Source: Cyathus striatus (taxonomy: Eukaryota; Basidiomycota; Agaricomycetes; Agaricales; Nidulariaceae). Taken from it: a DNA stretch of 64,000 bases. Positions 24,218-36,745 of this stretch are shown here, piece after piece; the stretch's first letter is position 1; each line of letters starts with the position of its first letter. Location of the stretch: positions 4,774,001 through 4,838,000 of the forward strand of contig JAOVFP010000001.1 of NCBI GenBank assembly GCA_025738555.1. Reading direction: 5' to 3'. The notes beneath the pieces were generated by a model. That model searched no databases. It was not told where the DNA came from and was given only the letters and a program-made list of their open reading frames with translations. The translations under genes and the position numbers were made by a program.

Positions 24218-26447
24218 TCATGTACGCCGAACAAACCGTACCGGTACAGGATTAAGAATCATCCCAATAAGACACTTGGCATCGAATACCTTCTTTGTCC
24301 ATTCATCCAGCGTCTCTCCTGGAGATAACAAAGGCTCGATCTTATAGTCCCTCAAGAGGAGAGTGAGGAAACAAACAGCCTCCAGCAATGCAAATTTGCG
24401 GCCAACGCAGGCTCGCGGCCCTGTGTAATAGATTAATATACTAGTTCGGAACAAGAAGATTACTGAAAGTGCACAGTACACACCTAATCCGAACCCGACA
24501 ACTGATTCGGATTCGTTAGATATGTTATACCACCTAGAAGGTTTAAATTCCTCTGGATCTTCGTAGTACTTAGGATTCAAGTCTGAAGGGGTTGATAAAA
24601 TACAGAAATAATGTGCAGCTAAGATGAGCATACGTAGTCCAACCATATCAACGACCATCTACATTGATAGTAATTAGATAGTCAGGAAATTATGATAATA
24701 ATCGCCAAGCACTCACCTGCGTTCCTTTCTGAACAGCAATCGTCGTTGTGCCTCCCCGGCCATGCGCATTAGGGACATGAAGGATAGTATCTTTAGCTGC
24801 TTGACGGATTACAATATAAGCCGCAGCTAAAGATGCGATTTAGAGATCATAACGGAAGCAATTCCGTGGGGAACGTACGGAACAGCCTCATCCCCTCATA
24901 AAAACAGGCTTGCACTTTGTTGAGCTTCGGGTGATCTTCAAATATCTTATAATAAATATTAGCTAGGTTAACCCAAGATAAGCAACTGCTTACTGGGTCG
25001 CGGTCTGCCCCGACAACGGATTGCACTTGTTCGAATATTTCCTGTTAGCAATCAGGGTACTGGGCTAGATACGCAATAGTGGCCGCAAGTGTGGTCGCAG
25101 TTGTCTCTGTAAGACGTGCAAACTTTATTGGATAACTTATTTCTGCAAATGTATTACGAAACTTACCATGGCCAGCAAGGAGCATAATAAAAACATCACT
25201 AATCTGAAGAAATCATCACAGATGTTAATCCAAGCTCTAGTACCAATAGACACAAAACTTGCAAGTTCAACGTCATCCAATTTGAGCTTCTTGTCTTTCT
25301 CCAAGTGATTTGCCTGAACAAGCATCGTAAAAATATCTTTGCTGCTTCCATGACCACCATTAATCTTGATCTCGTCCTCCCTTTCCTTAATGTTTAAGTC
25401 CATGAACTGCTTCAGCTCGGCAAGACATTCCTTCATATGTTTAAACCTATAAACCGAGGTCAATCTCACTTACGGCAATAAATAGGTAAGTCATACTTCT
25501 CGAAAGGTAGTCGAAGAGTCCACTTCGGCAAATGCAGAAGGTGCATATCATCAATAAATGTCCTCATAGCCTGAGGAAATGTGATTTTGCCGGTGACATC
25601 GTTCGGGGAATCAGCCCATGAAAATGGTAATCCAAAACCACACCTGCCGATGAGGAAGAATGCGAACTTTGACGTGAGGCGTTGTACGGATGTTACTTCA
25701 AATGATTTCTTGTCTTCCCAACCTTCCGCTAATATCATCTCCGAGAAAGTGTGCGCAGATTCTTCGCATACGTTTTGATAACTGTGCGTTCGATGAGCTT
25801 TGCGTGATGTTTTAATATTTCAAAGTCCTACAGGTCGTTATTAAATGCGGGTCCAACTATGTGCCTATGCTTCTTCCAGACGTCGCCTTCGGCAACAAGG
25901 ACGCTAATTCCCCAATAGCTATTATATGTGTTAGATAGTCATGAAATTGACTTGCATGAAATCACGACCTACGACATGACCCCCTGAAGCTCAGGATCTG
26001 CCTTTCGATAGTCGGATTTATTAGAGCCAACGAGCAACTGTCGGGCGACATCAAGGTCCGAAGTAATAATACTTGGGTTTCCAGCCATGAACGGTACTAC
26101 GGAAAACGTATCACTGCCTAAATTCTTGTACACTTTATCAAAAAGAAAATCAGCGAGACTCAATTCTCTACGAATGTGTACTTACATGAATGCCGCCATT
26201 TCCAAACGAATTCAAGACCTGGATTCCACCAAGAAGTCTTGAATGCGCCTCCAGGAAAGCCAATAGGTTGGAACGGAACTGTCATGCCTGTAAGGAATCC
26301 TACGGCCTGTTAAATGGTCGGTGAATATCCTTCTGAAAATAATCCAAGTTGACATACTCGTTTTCCATTGTATCCTTTTTGAATTTTTGAAACGATAAAT
26401 ACTACGATCAGCGTGAGGCAGAGGTAAAAAGGGCTAACATCTGACAT
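24218..26447 (-). pseudogene. Cytochrome P450 copy 1, interrupted by a nonsense codon
   Basis: Member of the local P450 family, microsomal haem monooxygenases of unknown substrate. It starts with a membrane anchor (MSDVSPFYLCLTLIVVFIV). Recognisable blocks: FPGGAFKTSWWNPGLEF, VVPFMAGNPSIITSDLDVA, KKHRHIVGPAFNNDL, FAFFLIGRCGFGLPFSW, the I-helix AGH-ETTA, EEFKPSRW and the haem loop FGLGPRACVGRKFA. In the segment after the I-helix an in-frame TAA (plus-strand 25045-25047) replaces a Gln codon found in all the other copies (YQQEIFEQ pattern). This would remove the ExxR and haem regions. Splice sites otherwise look intact, so the lesion may be recent. One intron uses a GC donor (after VEL). It pairs head-to-head with copy 2. 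A sequencing error is the alternative. Confidence 0.8.
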
Positions 26448-27674
26448 GGCTCTTCAAACTTGTACCTGGAGAGTTAATACGGTGGCGAATAAGATATCCT
26501 GGACCGTGATTTATAGCTCTGTCATATCACTAGCATATAATATCACTGATACGAATCGCCCGCTTGAAACATAAGGGTCTCCATTGGGTCTCCGTAGGAC
26601 TACTACAGTGTTTGAGCGCTCATCTGTACAGGACCTCTCAACTGTACACCTGGCCATATCTCGACATATATTCATTCCACGTACAAAAATGATGTTCTCC
26701 ACTATGTATTACGAGTTGGATATATAGCACAAAAAGCTATGTGTATGAAAAATGAGTGTGTGAATGGTAAACCTCAAATTACACCCAATCTGTGCAACAT
26801 TACAAAATATTGGAACACGTAGATGACTTCCTACACACCATTCTACACCAAAATGTTTGCATTAATTGTATTTATTTTACAGAAGAATGCCTCAGAATTA
26901 TTCCTAAGGTAAATAGCCATAGAAATTTCGAGGCCTGAGCTCTGTGGAAGCCTGTGGACAAGGGGAAGGGTAAACTGAGCGTTGTTTAGCGCTGGCGTTC
27001 GGCGCGGCTTCCCACGGTCAAGCGAGGGTGTACAATTGACGGGTTAGGCTAATTTTGACATGATTTCAAAGAAATAGCTCTGTATCATTTTCCTCGTCAT
27101 ATAATAGCTTCAAACTTGTACAGAGTGAGCCTTACATGTCATTTTACCTGTCAGAACAAGTACAGTGCAAGAAAAGTGTATATATACTGAGATATCTGAA
27201 GATCAATTTTAGGTGTACAGATGAGCACTCAAACACTGTAGGACACAATAGGCTGCGAGCCTGTGAAACAACTGTCATTGATTTCAAATGCAAGTGAAAT
27301 CGTACCATATTTTGACCATACATACTTGACAAACTTGAAGTTGTGTACTAATAATAATCACGGTACTTGTAAGTCGGCGGCGAGCATATATAATTAAGCT
27401 TACGTAACTTATATATCAAATCTTTGACACATTCGACCAGCATCGTTCCAAGTACTTACCTTATCATACTTACATGATTCTTGTTTGTCTGCTGTTGTTG
27501 AAGGATCTGTCTGCAGCCGCTTAAAATACGTCGAGTTTCCCACCACTTGTTACTCAAGGAGCTAAGCAATAAACTCTGCTGAAACATGTTGGTGTATGTA
27601 TAAAACACGAACACACCTACCTGAACGCGAGCCTTCGAGCCTTTTTACTTATTAATCATCCCAAGCCGTCGTAA
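26448..27674. promoter_or_regulatory. Divergent P450 intergenic region with inverted repeat
   Basis: Shared upstream region of P450 copies 1 and 2. A 27-nt inverted repeat, 26604-26630 against 27214-27240, matches at 26 of 27 positions (TACAGTGTTTGAG ... CATCTGTACA). A/T-rich TATATAT stretches flank it on the inner side. No coding content is recognised. Confidence 0.6.
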
Positions 27675-29959
27675 ATGCCAGGGTCAATAGAAGTGAACAT
27701 CTGGACGATCCTTGCGACCTTGCTCGTGATCTTTGCTGGATCAAGAGTACAAAAGCTATTCCGGGGACAGCGGGTAAAGTACCTTGCTAATTTCTTCGTA
27801 CTTTAACTTCATACCCTCCGACAGGCAGTTGGTTATTTACCGGGCCTCACGATACCCTTTCAACCTATAGGCTTTCCCGGTGGTGTAATCAAAACATTAT
27901 GGTGGAATCCAGGACTTGAATTTATGTGGAAATGGCGCAGTACATGTACAAAGTTACCCCGTCATTCCCCTGGAATTACACTCACCATACCTTCTTAGTT
28001 TATAGTCAACGAGGTAAAGAAACCATCTCACTGGTTCCCTTTATATTTGGGGACCCAGCTATCATTACTTCCAATATCGACGTGGCGAAGCAGTTTGCGG
28101 CAGGTCCAAGCAAGTCTGGTTTTGGGAAAATGAACCCTGAAAAGCTGGGTCCTCTATCGTACATCAATTTTAATGTTCTATTGCAGAGTTTACTAACAAA
28201 GACGGAAGGTTTTGGGGTATGAGCCTGTTGATCTCAGACGGTGATATGTGGAAAAGACACAGGCGGATTGTCGGGCCGTCCTTTTCTAATAATCTGTAAG
28301 GAGCACTTTCAATTCCCTGACTCTACGTAGCCAACTGTTATGTCATATACAGCTATAAACTAGTATGGTCAGAAGCGATTCGTACATACTCAGAAATGGT
28401 AGTAGAAGAAGGATTTGAAGACAAAAAAGTTGTTGAGCTACCCGTCGTGCAAAGTCTTACAACCAAGGTACATAAACTGGTGACAAAACAAAGCTTTCGT
28501 ACGATGTTAATGAATGCCAAAAAAGTTCACGCTTTTAATCATTGGAAGATGTGGATTTGGCTTCCCATTTACCTGGGCAGAACCAATCCCTGCTGCCGGG
28601 GATAAAATGTCGTTTCCGCAAGCAATTCGTACCTTTATGCGCAGATTACAATTTCTTCACTTGCCCACATGGGCTCAGAGCATCCCACTCCCTCCGTTTG
28701 TTATTTTACATTTATTATGTACATTCAGTTACTAATGATCAACAACAGAATGAATGAATTGAACGCCTGTATAGCCGTGCTGAGATCATTTATGGAGCAT
28801 AATATTCACCAGAAGGAAGATGAAATTAGAAGTAATCGCGGACAACAGAATGGAAATGACATTTTTACTGTCTTGGTACAAGCCAATGATGCTGAAACAG
28901 ATCAAAAGCTGAAGTTAGACCACTCGGAATTGGCAAGACTTTTCATTCCTCTAATAGGCTCAGCCGCTCAACTAAGACCTACTTTCAGATAAGTAACGTG
29001 TTTTTGATGCTTATTGCTGGACATGGTAAATTATTTCTCCATATCATGGATAACAGGGAAGATTTACGTCCGACTTGGTAGAGACCACAGCTCTCACCCT
29101 CGCGGCCACGATTGCGTGCCTAGCTAAACACCAGGAATACCAGCAAGAAATATTCGAACAGATACAATCCGTTGTCGGGAATGCACGGGAACCGGTAAGC
29201 TCGGCCACATGGCTGATGGGAATGTACTTAATCGAATATCCCAGACCTTTGAGGACTATGCAAAACTGGATAAGGTTCAAGCAAGTGTCTACGAAACGCT
29301 CAGGTTATTCCGTGCGTAATGATGTCAAATTTCCAAGATTGATGAAATAATGTTTTATACAGCAATTGCATACATGGCCGTTCGCGAAGCTCATCAAGAT
29401 ACCATTCTTCACATACCTGATTCTAATGAAGAAGGAAGGACCACTACTATTCACGTAGCAAAAGGCACACAGGTGTATCATCCTGTCTTTTGCGTACTTA
29501 CATGCAACTTAACATGTTACTCAGGTCTTAATCGATCATATTGGAATCAGTACGCAATTCATTCTGTTGTTTAGCTTAGACCTTCACGCTACTACTCTAG
29601 ATTACAACCCACGGTACTTCGATGATCCGGAAGAGTTCAAACCTTCGCGATGGAATGGAGTAACCAACGAATCGGAGCCCTATTCATTTGGAATCGGTGA
29701 AGGGCATTTCTTTGTTCTGGTGTTACGTTCCTAACTGTGAAACGTTGATGATAGGGCCCCGTGCTTGCATTGGTCGCAAGTTTGCTATGTCGGAAGCTGT
29801 ATGCATACTTACAATGTTTCTGAGGGATTGGAAATTCGAACCACTATTACAGGACAATGAGACTGTAGATGCTTGGTATGATAAACTTTCCGCAACGCTC
29901 AATCAGTTGTCACATTAGCTATCGCAAACGTTCCACTGCGGCTGGTCCGCAGAGTATAA
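27675..29959 (+). pseudogene. Cytochrome P450 copy 2, frameshifted at the extreme C-terminus
   Basis: Member of the same P450 family as copies 1 and 3-5, closest to copy 1. The start MPGSIEVNIWTILATLLVI is a membrane anchor. Blocks seen across many short exons: FQPIGFPGGVIKTLWWNPG, LVPFIFGDPAIITSNIDVA, WKRHRRIVGPSFSNNL, LIIGRCGFGFPFTWAE, I-helix AGHETTA, ExxR in YETLRLF, EEFKPSRW and haem loop FGIGPRACIGRKFA. All these are intact. Near 29893-29905 the frame shifts, giving a stop at 29916-29918. The family tail (VTLA ... LRLVRRV) continues in another frame to 29959. About 17 conserved residues after the haem domain are therefore lost. The enzyme might still fold, so a functional truncated gene is possible. 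One intron (about 28935-28991) has a GC donor. Confidence 0.72.
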
Positions 29960-30185
29960 TAATAGCTCCGACTCGTATCAATATTCTATTCTGCTTATAT
30001 TCATAAGACCTAACATGAATTAATTTACATTTTTTACGATTATTTGTGTATGTCACATTCTATCAAGAGCTTAGCAACTAAGCCGCGACATAATTATAAA
30101 AGCAAACGAGTCCGTCGATGAGATCATTAGCAGTACAAAATAAACAGTTAGAATGTTAGATTAGATATTGGAAAGCTCTTCTCGT

Positions 30186-33100
30186 TTATGCAGAACGGGT
30201 GCCTTTCCCAACACCCATCCCGACACGAACGAGGGTTTCGAGAGAAGCACGACCGTTAATAAGTAGATCTTCGTCCCACTTGAGAGCGCCTTTTTCAAAG
30301 AGTAGAACAATCGTTGAACCACCTAGTTACGAATTAAGACAAGAAAACATACAGCAAAATAAATAAAATTACCAAAAGCAAAGTAGCCGAATTCTTGGCC
30401 GCGCTTAACTTGCTCTCCTTCCTCTACGGTGGTTTTGATACTGCCAACCATCATGGCTCCCACGCAGACAGCCATCACGCGACCGAACTGAGGGCTATCG
30501 ATTGGAACAATTTTACGTGCGTTTTCGCCGTACACATCAAGCGCAGTACGAATGGCTTGAGGCTTTTGGGGGGTGAGCAATAGCGCCAAAAGGAAATGAG
30601 AGGACATACATTGACAGTGTAATACTCGCCAGCGATATAGGTCATAGGACCAATCGTACCATCAACAGGTGAGTGGAACCGATGGTAGTCCTGAGGTGCA
30701 AGACGAAATATACCCACTGCACCGCCGTTATACCTCTCTGCCTGATTCCTGTAAACATCACCGAGCAATCGGGCAACCGTGAACTCGCGGCCCTTGATCC
30801 ATAAGCGTGTGGCTTCGCTAACGGTCTCAAAAGTCATGATACGACAGTCAGCTACGCTAACCAGCCGGTAAGGATCTTCAGGATTCTCCACAGGACGAGC
30901 ATCAGGCTTAAGTTTACGATAGAAGAACTCGTTAAAGGTCTCTGTAATCATCAATAAGCAATATAATATTATCCAGAGTATCCACCACGTACTAAATGAA
31001 TCAATAGGCTTAAGGATTTCATTAACGTTCAGGCCATGGAATTCGATGAAAGGAATAATCTCCTGAGCAGATTCAGGTGAATCGTATTTAACACCTTGTT
31101 TAATCGACATAGATTTGAGGAGTCGGCGGGCTGGAAGGGAATATAATTTTAACGAAATGACATTAGCCGACCAAAATACTTACCTCGTCCACCTTCCATG
31201 CGACTTTTCATGCCCTTGTAAAGTAATCGAATACCAAGCCGAACATACACCTGCATTTTCTCCTCCTCTAGTTGACCAGTCATACGGTTCTGGACAATAA
31301 TATTCGCAGAGTTCTAATATCATGCTCCAATGTGAATAGCGGACCACCACTAAACAACACCTAAACACTTACAGCACCAAGCTTGTAATCACCAGACGAA
31401 ATCTTCGAGATGATCCTCGTGTACCACTTCCTTTGCGCCTGACTGGCAGTAACAAAGTTACCAACCATAATCTGGTCGACTTTATTCCAATCCTGACTGG
31501 CGCAAACCGCAAGATGGGTCACGATGTCCATCTCAGCTTTCGAGCTCATCCTAGGTCTATGGCAAAGAGGACAATTCTTCACATTGATAACTCGCTCAAC
31601 ATTATCTTCACGTTCCACCTCTCCATCTGACTTCCTTTTCTTCTTGATACCACGGACGCGGAATCGGTTCTTCTTTGTCGTAGGAGTAGGAGGCACACCG
31701 AGATTTGACCCAGAACCTGAACCGGAGCCAGACAAGTCCTCCTCTAAATCCCCATCCGAAGATGAATCAGAAATCTGCCTCTCCACAATACCAGGACGCG
31801 GAACAGCAGTAGCATCATGTAATGGCTGTTGCATAGGTTCAGTTTCAAACCCACCAGGAACAGGAGGCTTCTCCGATGATCCTGAGCCACGCAACTCCTT
31901 GGGACCAGAGAAATCCAATTGGTCAAGCTCAATCTCCTTGCCCCTCCCGTCCGCAACCATCAGTACCGGAGTAACACTAGCACTGGTATCAGGCATGCTA
32001 TCTTCGTCAACACGCCTCTTCTCGCTATCTGGGCGACCAAGCTCCGTCTCGAGACATTGAATTGCTTCCTCCATAGTAAGCTCCTCCGTATGCGCATCTT
32101 TCCCATATCGCGTAAAGAACGAAGTGATAGTTGCCCGAGTAAGTGTAGAACCAAGCGAGTCAAGCATGGAAGTAAGCTCGAGCTGCGAGATAGTATTTGT
32201 ATCGTCGGTGTCATACTGCTTCAAATACTGCCTCCAGAACCTCTGGCGAAGAGCGTCATAAGGCTGATACTTGGCACTAAAGAGAATTAGTAATCAATGT
32301 CTTACCAATATTCAAATACAAACATACCGAACAGTGATAACAGGATTATGCTTACTCTCCCAGCCAGCTTCCTTAGCAGTTGTTATATGCAACTTCATCT
32401 CTCGCATGGGATGATCCCCACCAGCATCCGCGGCATATAACCCTGTCTCCGGATTAGGCTGCGGCGCACTAGCCACCAAGTCCTTCACATCAAAGTTCGT
32501 GTCTCCAATGTGGTCGTTGGCTGACAACTTGTCCCAGTCCAGAAGGGTAAGCTGCACCTTGAACGAAGTTTCGTACCGGCGTACGTGGAAGAGCAGCTTC
32601 TCATCCCACACAGGGTTGCGAGAATGTCTTACAACTCGGGTACGGAACACCTTCTTTCCAAAAGAAATAACAACGAAGGGGTCCATATCCCACCCAGTCC
32701 TTGTCACTACACAATGCATTAATATCATTCACCACGAAAAGGTAATGGAAAAAAACTCACTATTCTTCAACCTTGGCAAATCCTCCGCACCTTGAATTTC
32801 CAGCATCACGATGCCCACAATATCATTCCCTCCACCGAATGCATACTCCCTCTTCTTCTTCTCGCCCTCGCCCCAACTCTTCCTAAACCGCTTTTTCCTC
32901 TCCTTCTCAGCGCCAGAATCTGAAACAGGGGTAGTAAGCGGAGTGCTCAGCCCCAATGAGCCCGACGTATTCGTACGTGCGCTCAGAGGGGCAGGGGTAG
33001 TGGGTGTAGTAGGTTCTCCAGCTGACCCACTAGGCGACGTAGATGACTTGGTATTAGTAGTCAAACCCGAAAGCTTCCTAGGGAACTTCATCCGGGGTAT

Positions 33101-35545
33101 AAATCCACTCGATTTCTGGGTAGGCGTAACAGCAGGCGTTGGAACAGGGACAGGTGTCTTATCACCCAAAGCACTATCCGGGATAGGTGACATAGGTGAG
33201 CTAGGTTGAATGTTCAACTCGGGAGGGGGAACCTTCAATGCGTGAGGTTGCTGCATCTTCTCCTTTACTTTCTCTTCCTGTGGTTGTGTTTGGGGCTTAT
33301 CAGCTTCCCCGGGCGGGGTATACAACTCCGTCAATGGTTGAGTATGAGCGTTAGATAGATGGGCAGGATTTTCTTCCTCCTCCTCCTCTTCGTCTTCGTC
33401 AGAAGATAAACCTCCGTCATCCTCAAATTCGGGGCCGCCTTGATGGGACCGGACAGTGCCAACACCCTCAGTCTATTCATTCATTTCCGGAAATGAAGCC
33501 GAAAATCAAAGGCATGAGGAGGCGAGCAGGGAGCCACGAGGGACCACCAGTCAGCGAGTGAGAGGACAAGCGAGAAATGAGAAATGAAGAAGGGAGAGAT
33601 AGAGATAAGCATGTCCGACGATTGAGGTGAAACGAATATTCAATTAGTCCAGGAAAAGGTCCCATTGTAGAATGGCCAAGGTCCAGGAAGTAAAGCAGAG
33701 CGTATCAAGAACACGTTGTCCATGCATCACCGAAGGCAACACAAGATGCAAGAATAGCACAATTGCAAAGCACGATGCGGGATGCAAATCAACGAGTGAT
33801 TAAGCATAATCACGATTGACAATAACACATTGAGTGAAATGCGAGCAAATCAGAGAAAAGATGAGTCAATACACCGAGGAGAACGAATGTATCGGAGCCA
33901 GCCACATTAAGAGAACATATACCAAGCAAGCACAATCCCAAGTCACAGGACAATGTCGACAAAATTGTACACGTTGACGCGTCATGGGCAATGCACAGTC
34001 GAACGCGTCGAAGAAATAAACCACAGGCAGTGCAAGATGCGTATGAGTTGTGTTGATTCCCCACGGCACAAAGTATGTTGCAGTGTAACCCCATAGTATC
34101 CAAACATACATTGTAGCGCAACAGTTTCAATTGCGCAATGACAACATATGAAACGACAATATGCAGTGCAGCAACGCATATACATACGAAGCAGTACAGT
34201 CCCGATATGATGGCGTTGGCGATTGCATCACCGATTTAATAGATAGCATGGGAATGGTGCCAACGTTGAAGGAAATTAAGGAGGTAAAAAGGGATAGTCG
34301 GATGACGATTAGAAGAGAGAGGTAACAAAAGGCGTGATGAAACAGCAGCAATGGATGGTGGAAGTGAATCATGAATAGACATCGAGGCGTCCAGAAGGCG
34401 AAATGGGTAACGATTGCAAAAATAGTTGGAGATAATTGAACCGAGATTGAGGTACGAAAGGTAAAGTTTGCGACGTCCATTTAGGATAGAAGTAGGAGCC
34501 GTTAGCGAAGGTAATCGTCATCGAATGCAATGTAATGAATGCCGCAGTTTTCATAAAATGTGATCACGTTATCGAGAATGCACCATATGAGCGACATCCA
34601 AGGTACAGCATTCCAGAAGATAGGAAGAGGCAATGTTCATAAGGTGGGCGGCATCGAAGGTGGCAGAACCGGGTACAGGTTAAAAGTGGCGAGGAGAAAG
34701 ATAATGAATCCAAAAAGAAAAGTAACATCACGATCAGCATGCCATCCTTGCCGTCAGAAAGCATATTTTACTCACCGGAGGTGCACTGACGAGACTGGGT
34801 CTACTCCTCCTCACGAGTTCATTGTATACTTCCTCGAAGCTCATGAGCGTCTCTGTCCCAGGAGCATTGACGAAGCCTATCTTAAGCTGTATACTCCCCT
34901 GAGAAGTGGTGTTGGCACGGGAAGACACGAGGGAGAGTGATAGAGGCTTTGGTCGACGTAAGAATTAGTTATATCACGAAGGAAAAAGATCAAACCTCAT
35001 TATTAGGATCATCAAACGCGAGTCCTCGCCCTCCTTCACCTCTTGCAAACCACTGCTCTAAAGGTAACGCAAGTTCACCGAGGTAGTCTTTCCTGGAGAA
35101 GGTATCCTTATCCCAAACGACAAGCTCGATTGCACCAAGGCGGTCCGCGAGTGACAAGTATACAGGGAAATCGAAGGTGGCTTCAGAAGGCGAGTATACA
35201 GGATTGACAGTCTTCTTCTCAACAGGAGTCTGGTAGCGTGTTGTAAGGAGGGTAAGCGTGACGAAACTAATTAGCGGTAAAAGGTCGAATTGTCAGACGC
35301 GAGCAATACTATAGGAGTAAAACTCACGGGTCACTGAATCCATTTCTATCCTTCGACAATAAATCTTTGCATCCAAAGACTTGCACCCTGAAAATGACGA
35401 TAGGGGGCTCACCCGGCTGGGGAGCCAAGGCATTACGATTGGTGGAATTAATCATGCTCATAGCGCTTCCCATGGAGGCGGGAACACGGAGCGGGAGCTT
35501 TGCAGCGGTCTTGAGGGCACGTCGAATCTTAGCTGTTGGGGCCAT
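30186..35545 (-). CDS. Phosphatidylserine decarboxylase, C2-domain (PSD2) type
   Basis: Pyruvoyl enzyme converting phosphatidylserine to phosphatidylethanolamine in Golgi/endosome membranes. Eleven exons in coding order: 35328-35545, 34996-35266, 34776-34946, 32761-33472, 32328-32706, 31373-32276, 31184-31313, 30993-31130, 30610-30941, 30373-30562, 30186-30322. They total 1194 codons, so 1193 residues, close to yeast Psd2. Domain order: N-terminal C2 ([19 protein letters not shown]), a long Ser/Pro/Thr-rich linker, second C2 ([16 protein letters not shown]), an EF-hand-like region ([14 protein letters not shown]), a CPLCHRP zinc-type motif, then the decarboxylase. The decarboxylase has [13 protein letters not shown], the catalytic Asp in VSVADCR, the His in [12 protein letters not shown] and the self-cleavage motif GGST, whose Ser becomes the pyruvoyl group. 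Intron 3 is 1303 nt, far longer than any other intron here. Identity is secure. Confidence 0.95.
33473..34775 (-). other. Unusually long intron 3 of the phosphatidylserine decarboxylase gene
   Basis: Donor GTGAGT after the codons SAPP, and acceptor AATAG before TEGVGTV. The flanking exons join in phase 0 and total length stays in frame. At 1303 nt it is about 20 times the local intron size. I see no coding exon, repeat or RNA structure that I can name inside it. Confidence 0.75.
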
Positions 35546-36745
35546 GTTTCGGTATGGTCAGTTGTGGTGGTGGGAAGGACAGTTAGACGTGGGTAGTAGG
35601 TGAGTGGCAAAGCGTAAGTCCACAACGAAACAAGCGCGATCGGAAAGGGGTGTGCGGCTCCTATTGAAAATCAAATTTGAAATAAGGATTATATAGTCGT
35701 GTGGGGTGCGGTGTAACGCTGTGCAATCAGCAGGAGTCTATGGGCGTTATTCCTCGTCACAAAGTGAATGTGGAATCGAAAGAAGGGTAGGCGGTAGGCG
35801 TGAGGGCGAGCGGTGATGAAGAGTAATGGCTAATGGCAGTGAATGAGCTGTTCTGTGCCAATGCAGGGCAGAGAGAGATAGGGTGATGGTGGTGGTAAGA
35901 GAGAAGGAAGGACTGGAGAGGGATTGGGGAAGTAAGTAGTGAGCCACTGCACCAACGTATCGATCAGGGAGTGTGCCCGCACCGCTTTCACCTCCGATGA
36001 TGCAACTATTATATTTATTACATTATCCTCGGCGCTCCCCTTCCACCCACAACCATCTCATTATCATTGAATTAATATTTCAATATTTCTCTCTCATTCT
36101 GACAGAAACGGTCTTCTACATACATAGCTGCTAGCATTCCTCGCTCCTTCTCTGTCAGTCATCTATATTTATCCGCTCTCTTCTCGGCCCACTATTATCG
36201 ATTTATCCTTTGCCTCCGTCAACTCTCTTTCGTAATGCCCAGCGCCAGGCTCTAATCCCCCAGCGCCTCTTCCTCTTTTCTTCCCAACTCCACTGGCACA
36301 TTCAGGCTCATCTCGCCAAGGCGCGCGCGCGCCCACGGGCCTCATCGGACAACGCTTGTCTACTGCGCGCGACTCCACCAAAACCTGCATCTATGATCTA
36401 TGTACATACCTTTGATACGTAAGTAACTGAGTCTCTATCCGTTGCACGTCGATCACATATCAATCAACCTGCAAAGTTAAACTTACTCCCGCAGGAGGCC
36501 GTGGGACCGCAGTCTGCCACTTTTATCATAATCACTAGTTCCGCCCCGTAATGGTTACCGCAAGTCTGAATATTCCAAAGCAGAAGTGGCTAGTCACCGT
36601 ACATGTGAACACTTAAATTCCCGGGTCTCCTTGGATCAACTTTTCCCCTCGGATTCAAATACCCAGCGCCATGCTAAGAATCATCCTGTGGATAAGCCGA
36701 TTCTTAATAGACTGTCGTAGCTAGGACTATCACCAAGCTTCGACA
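35546..36745. other. Intergenic region upstream of the decarboxylase gene
   Basis: Promoter and leader of the decarboxylase gene (G/A-rich on the plus strand, so C/T-rich on the coding strand) and the 3' flank of P450 copy 3. An alternating CG run lies near 36320-36331. The short open frame 36210-36422 is not supported. No gene recognised. Confidence 0.45.

Noticed and set aside
31524..32060. 178-codon plus-strand open frame
   Set aside because: It lies exactly antisense to a phosphatidylserine decarboxylase exon with family motifs; it is a shadow of the Ser/Gly-rich linker.
34560..34940. 126-codon plus-strand open frame
   Set aside because: It overlaps decarboxylase exon 3 and its long intron on the opposite strand, with no motif or splice context.
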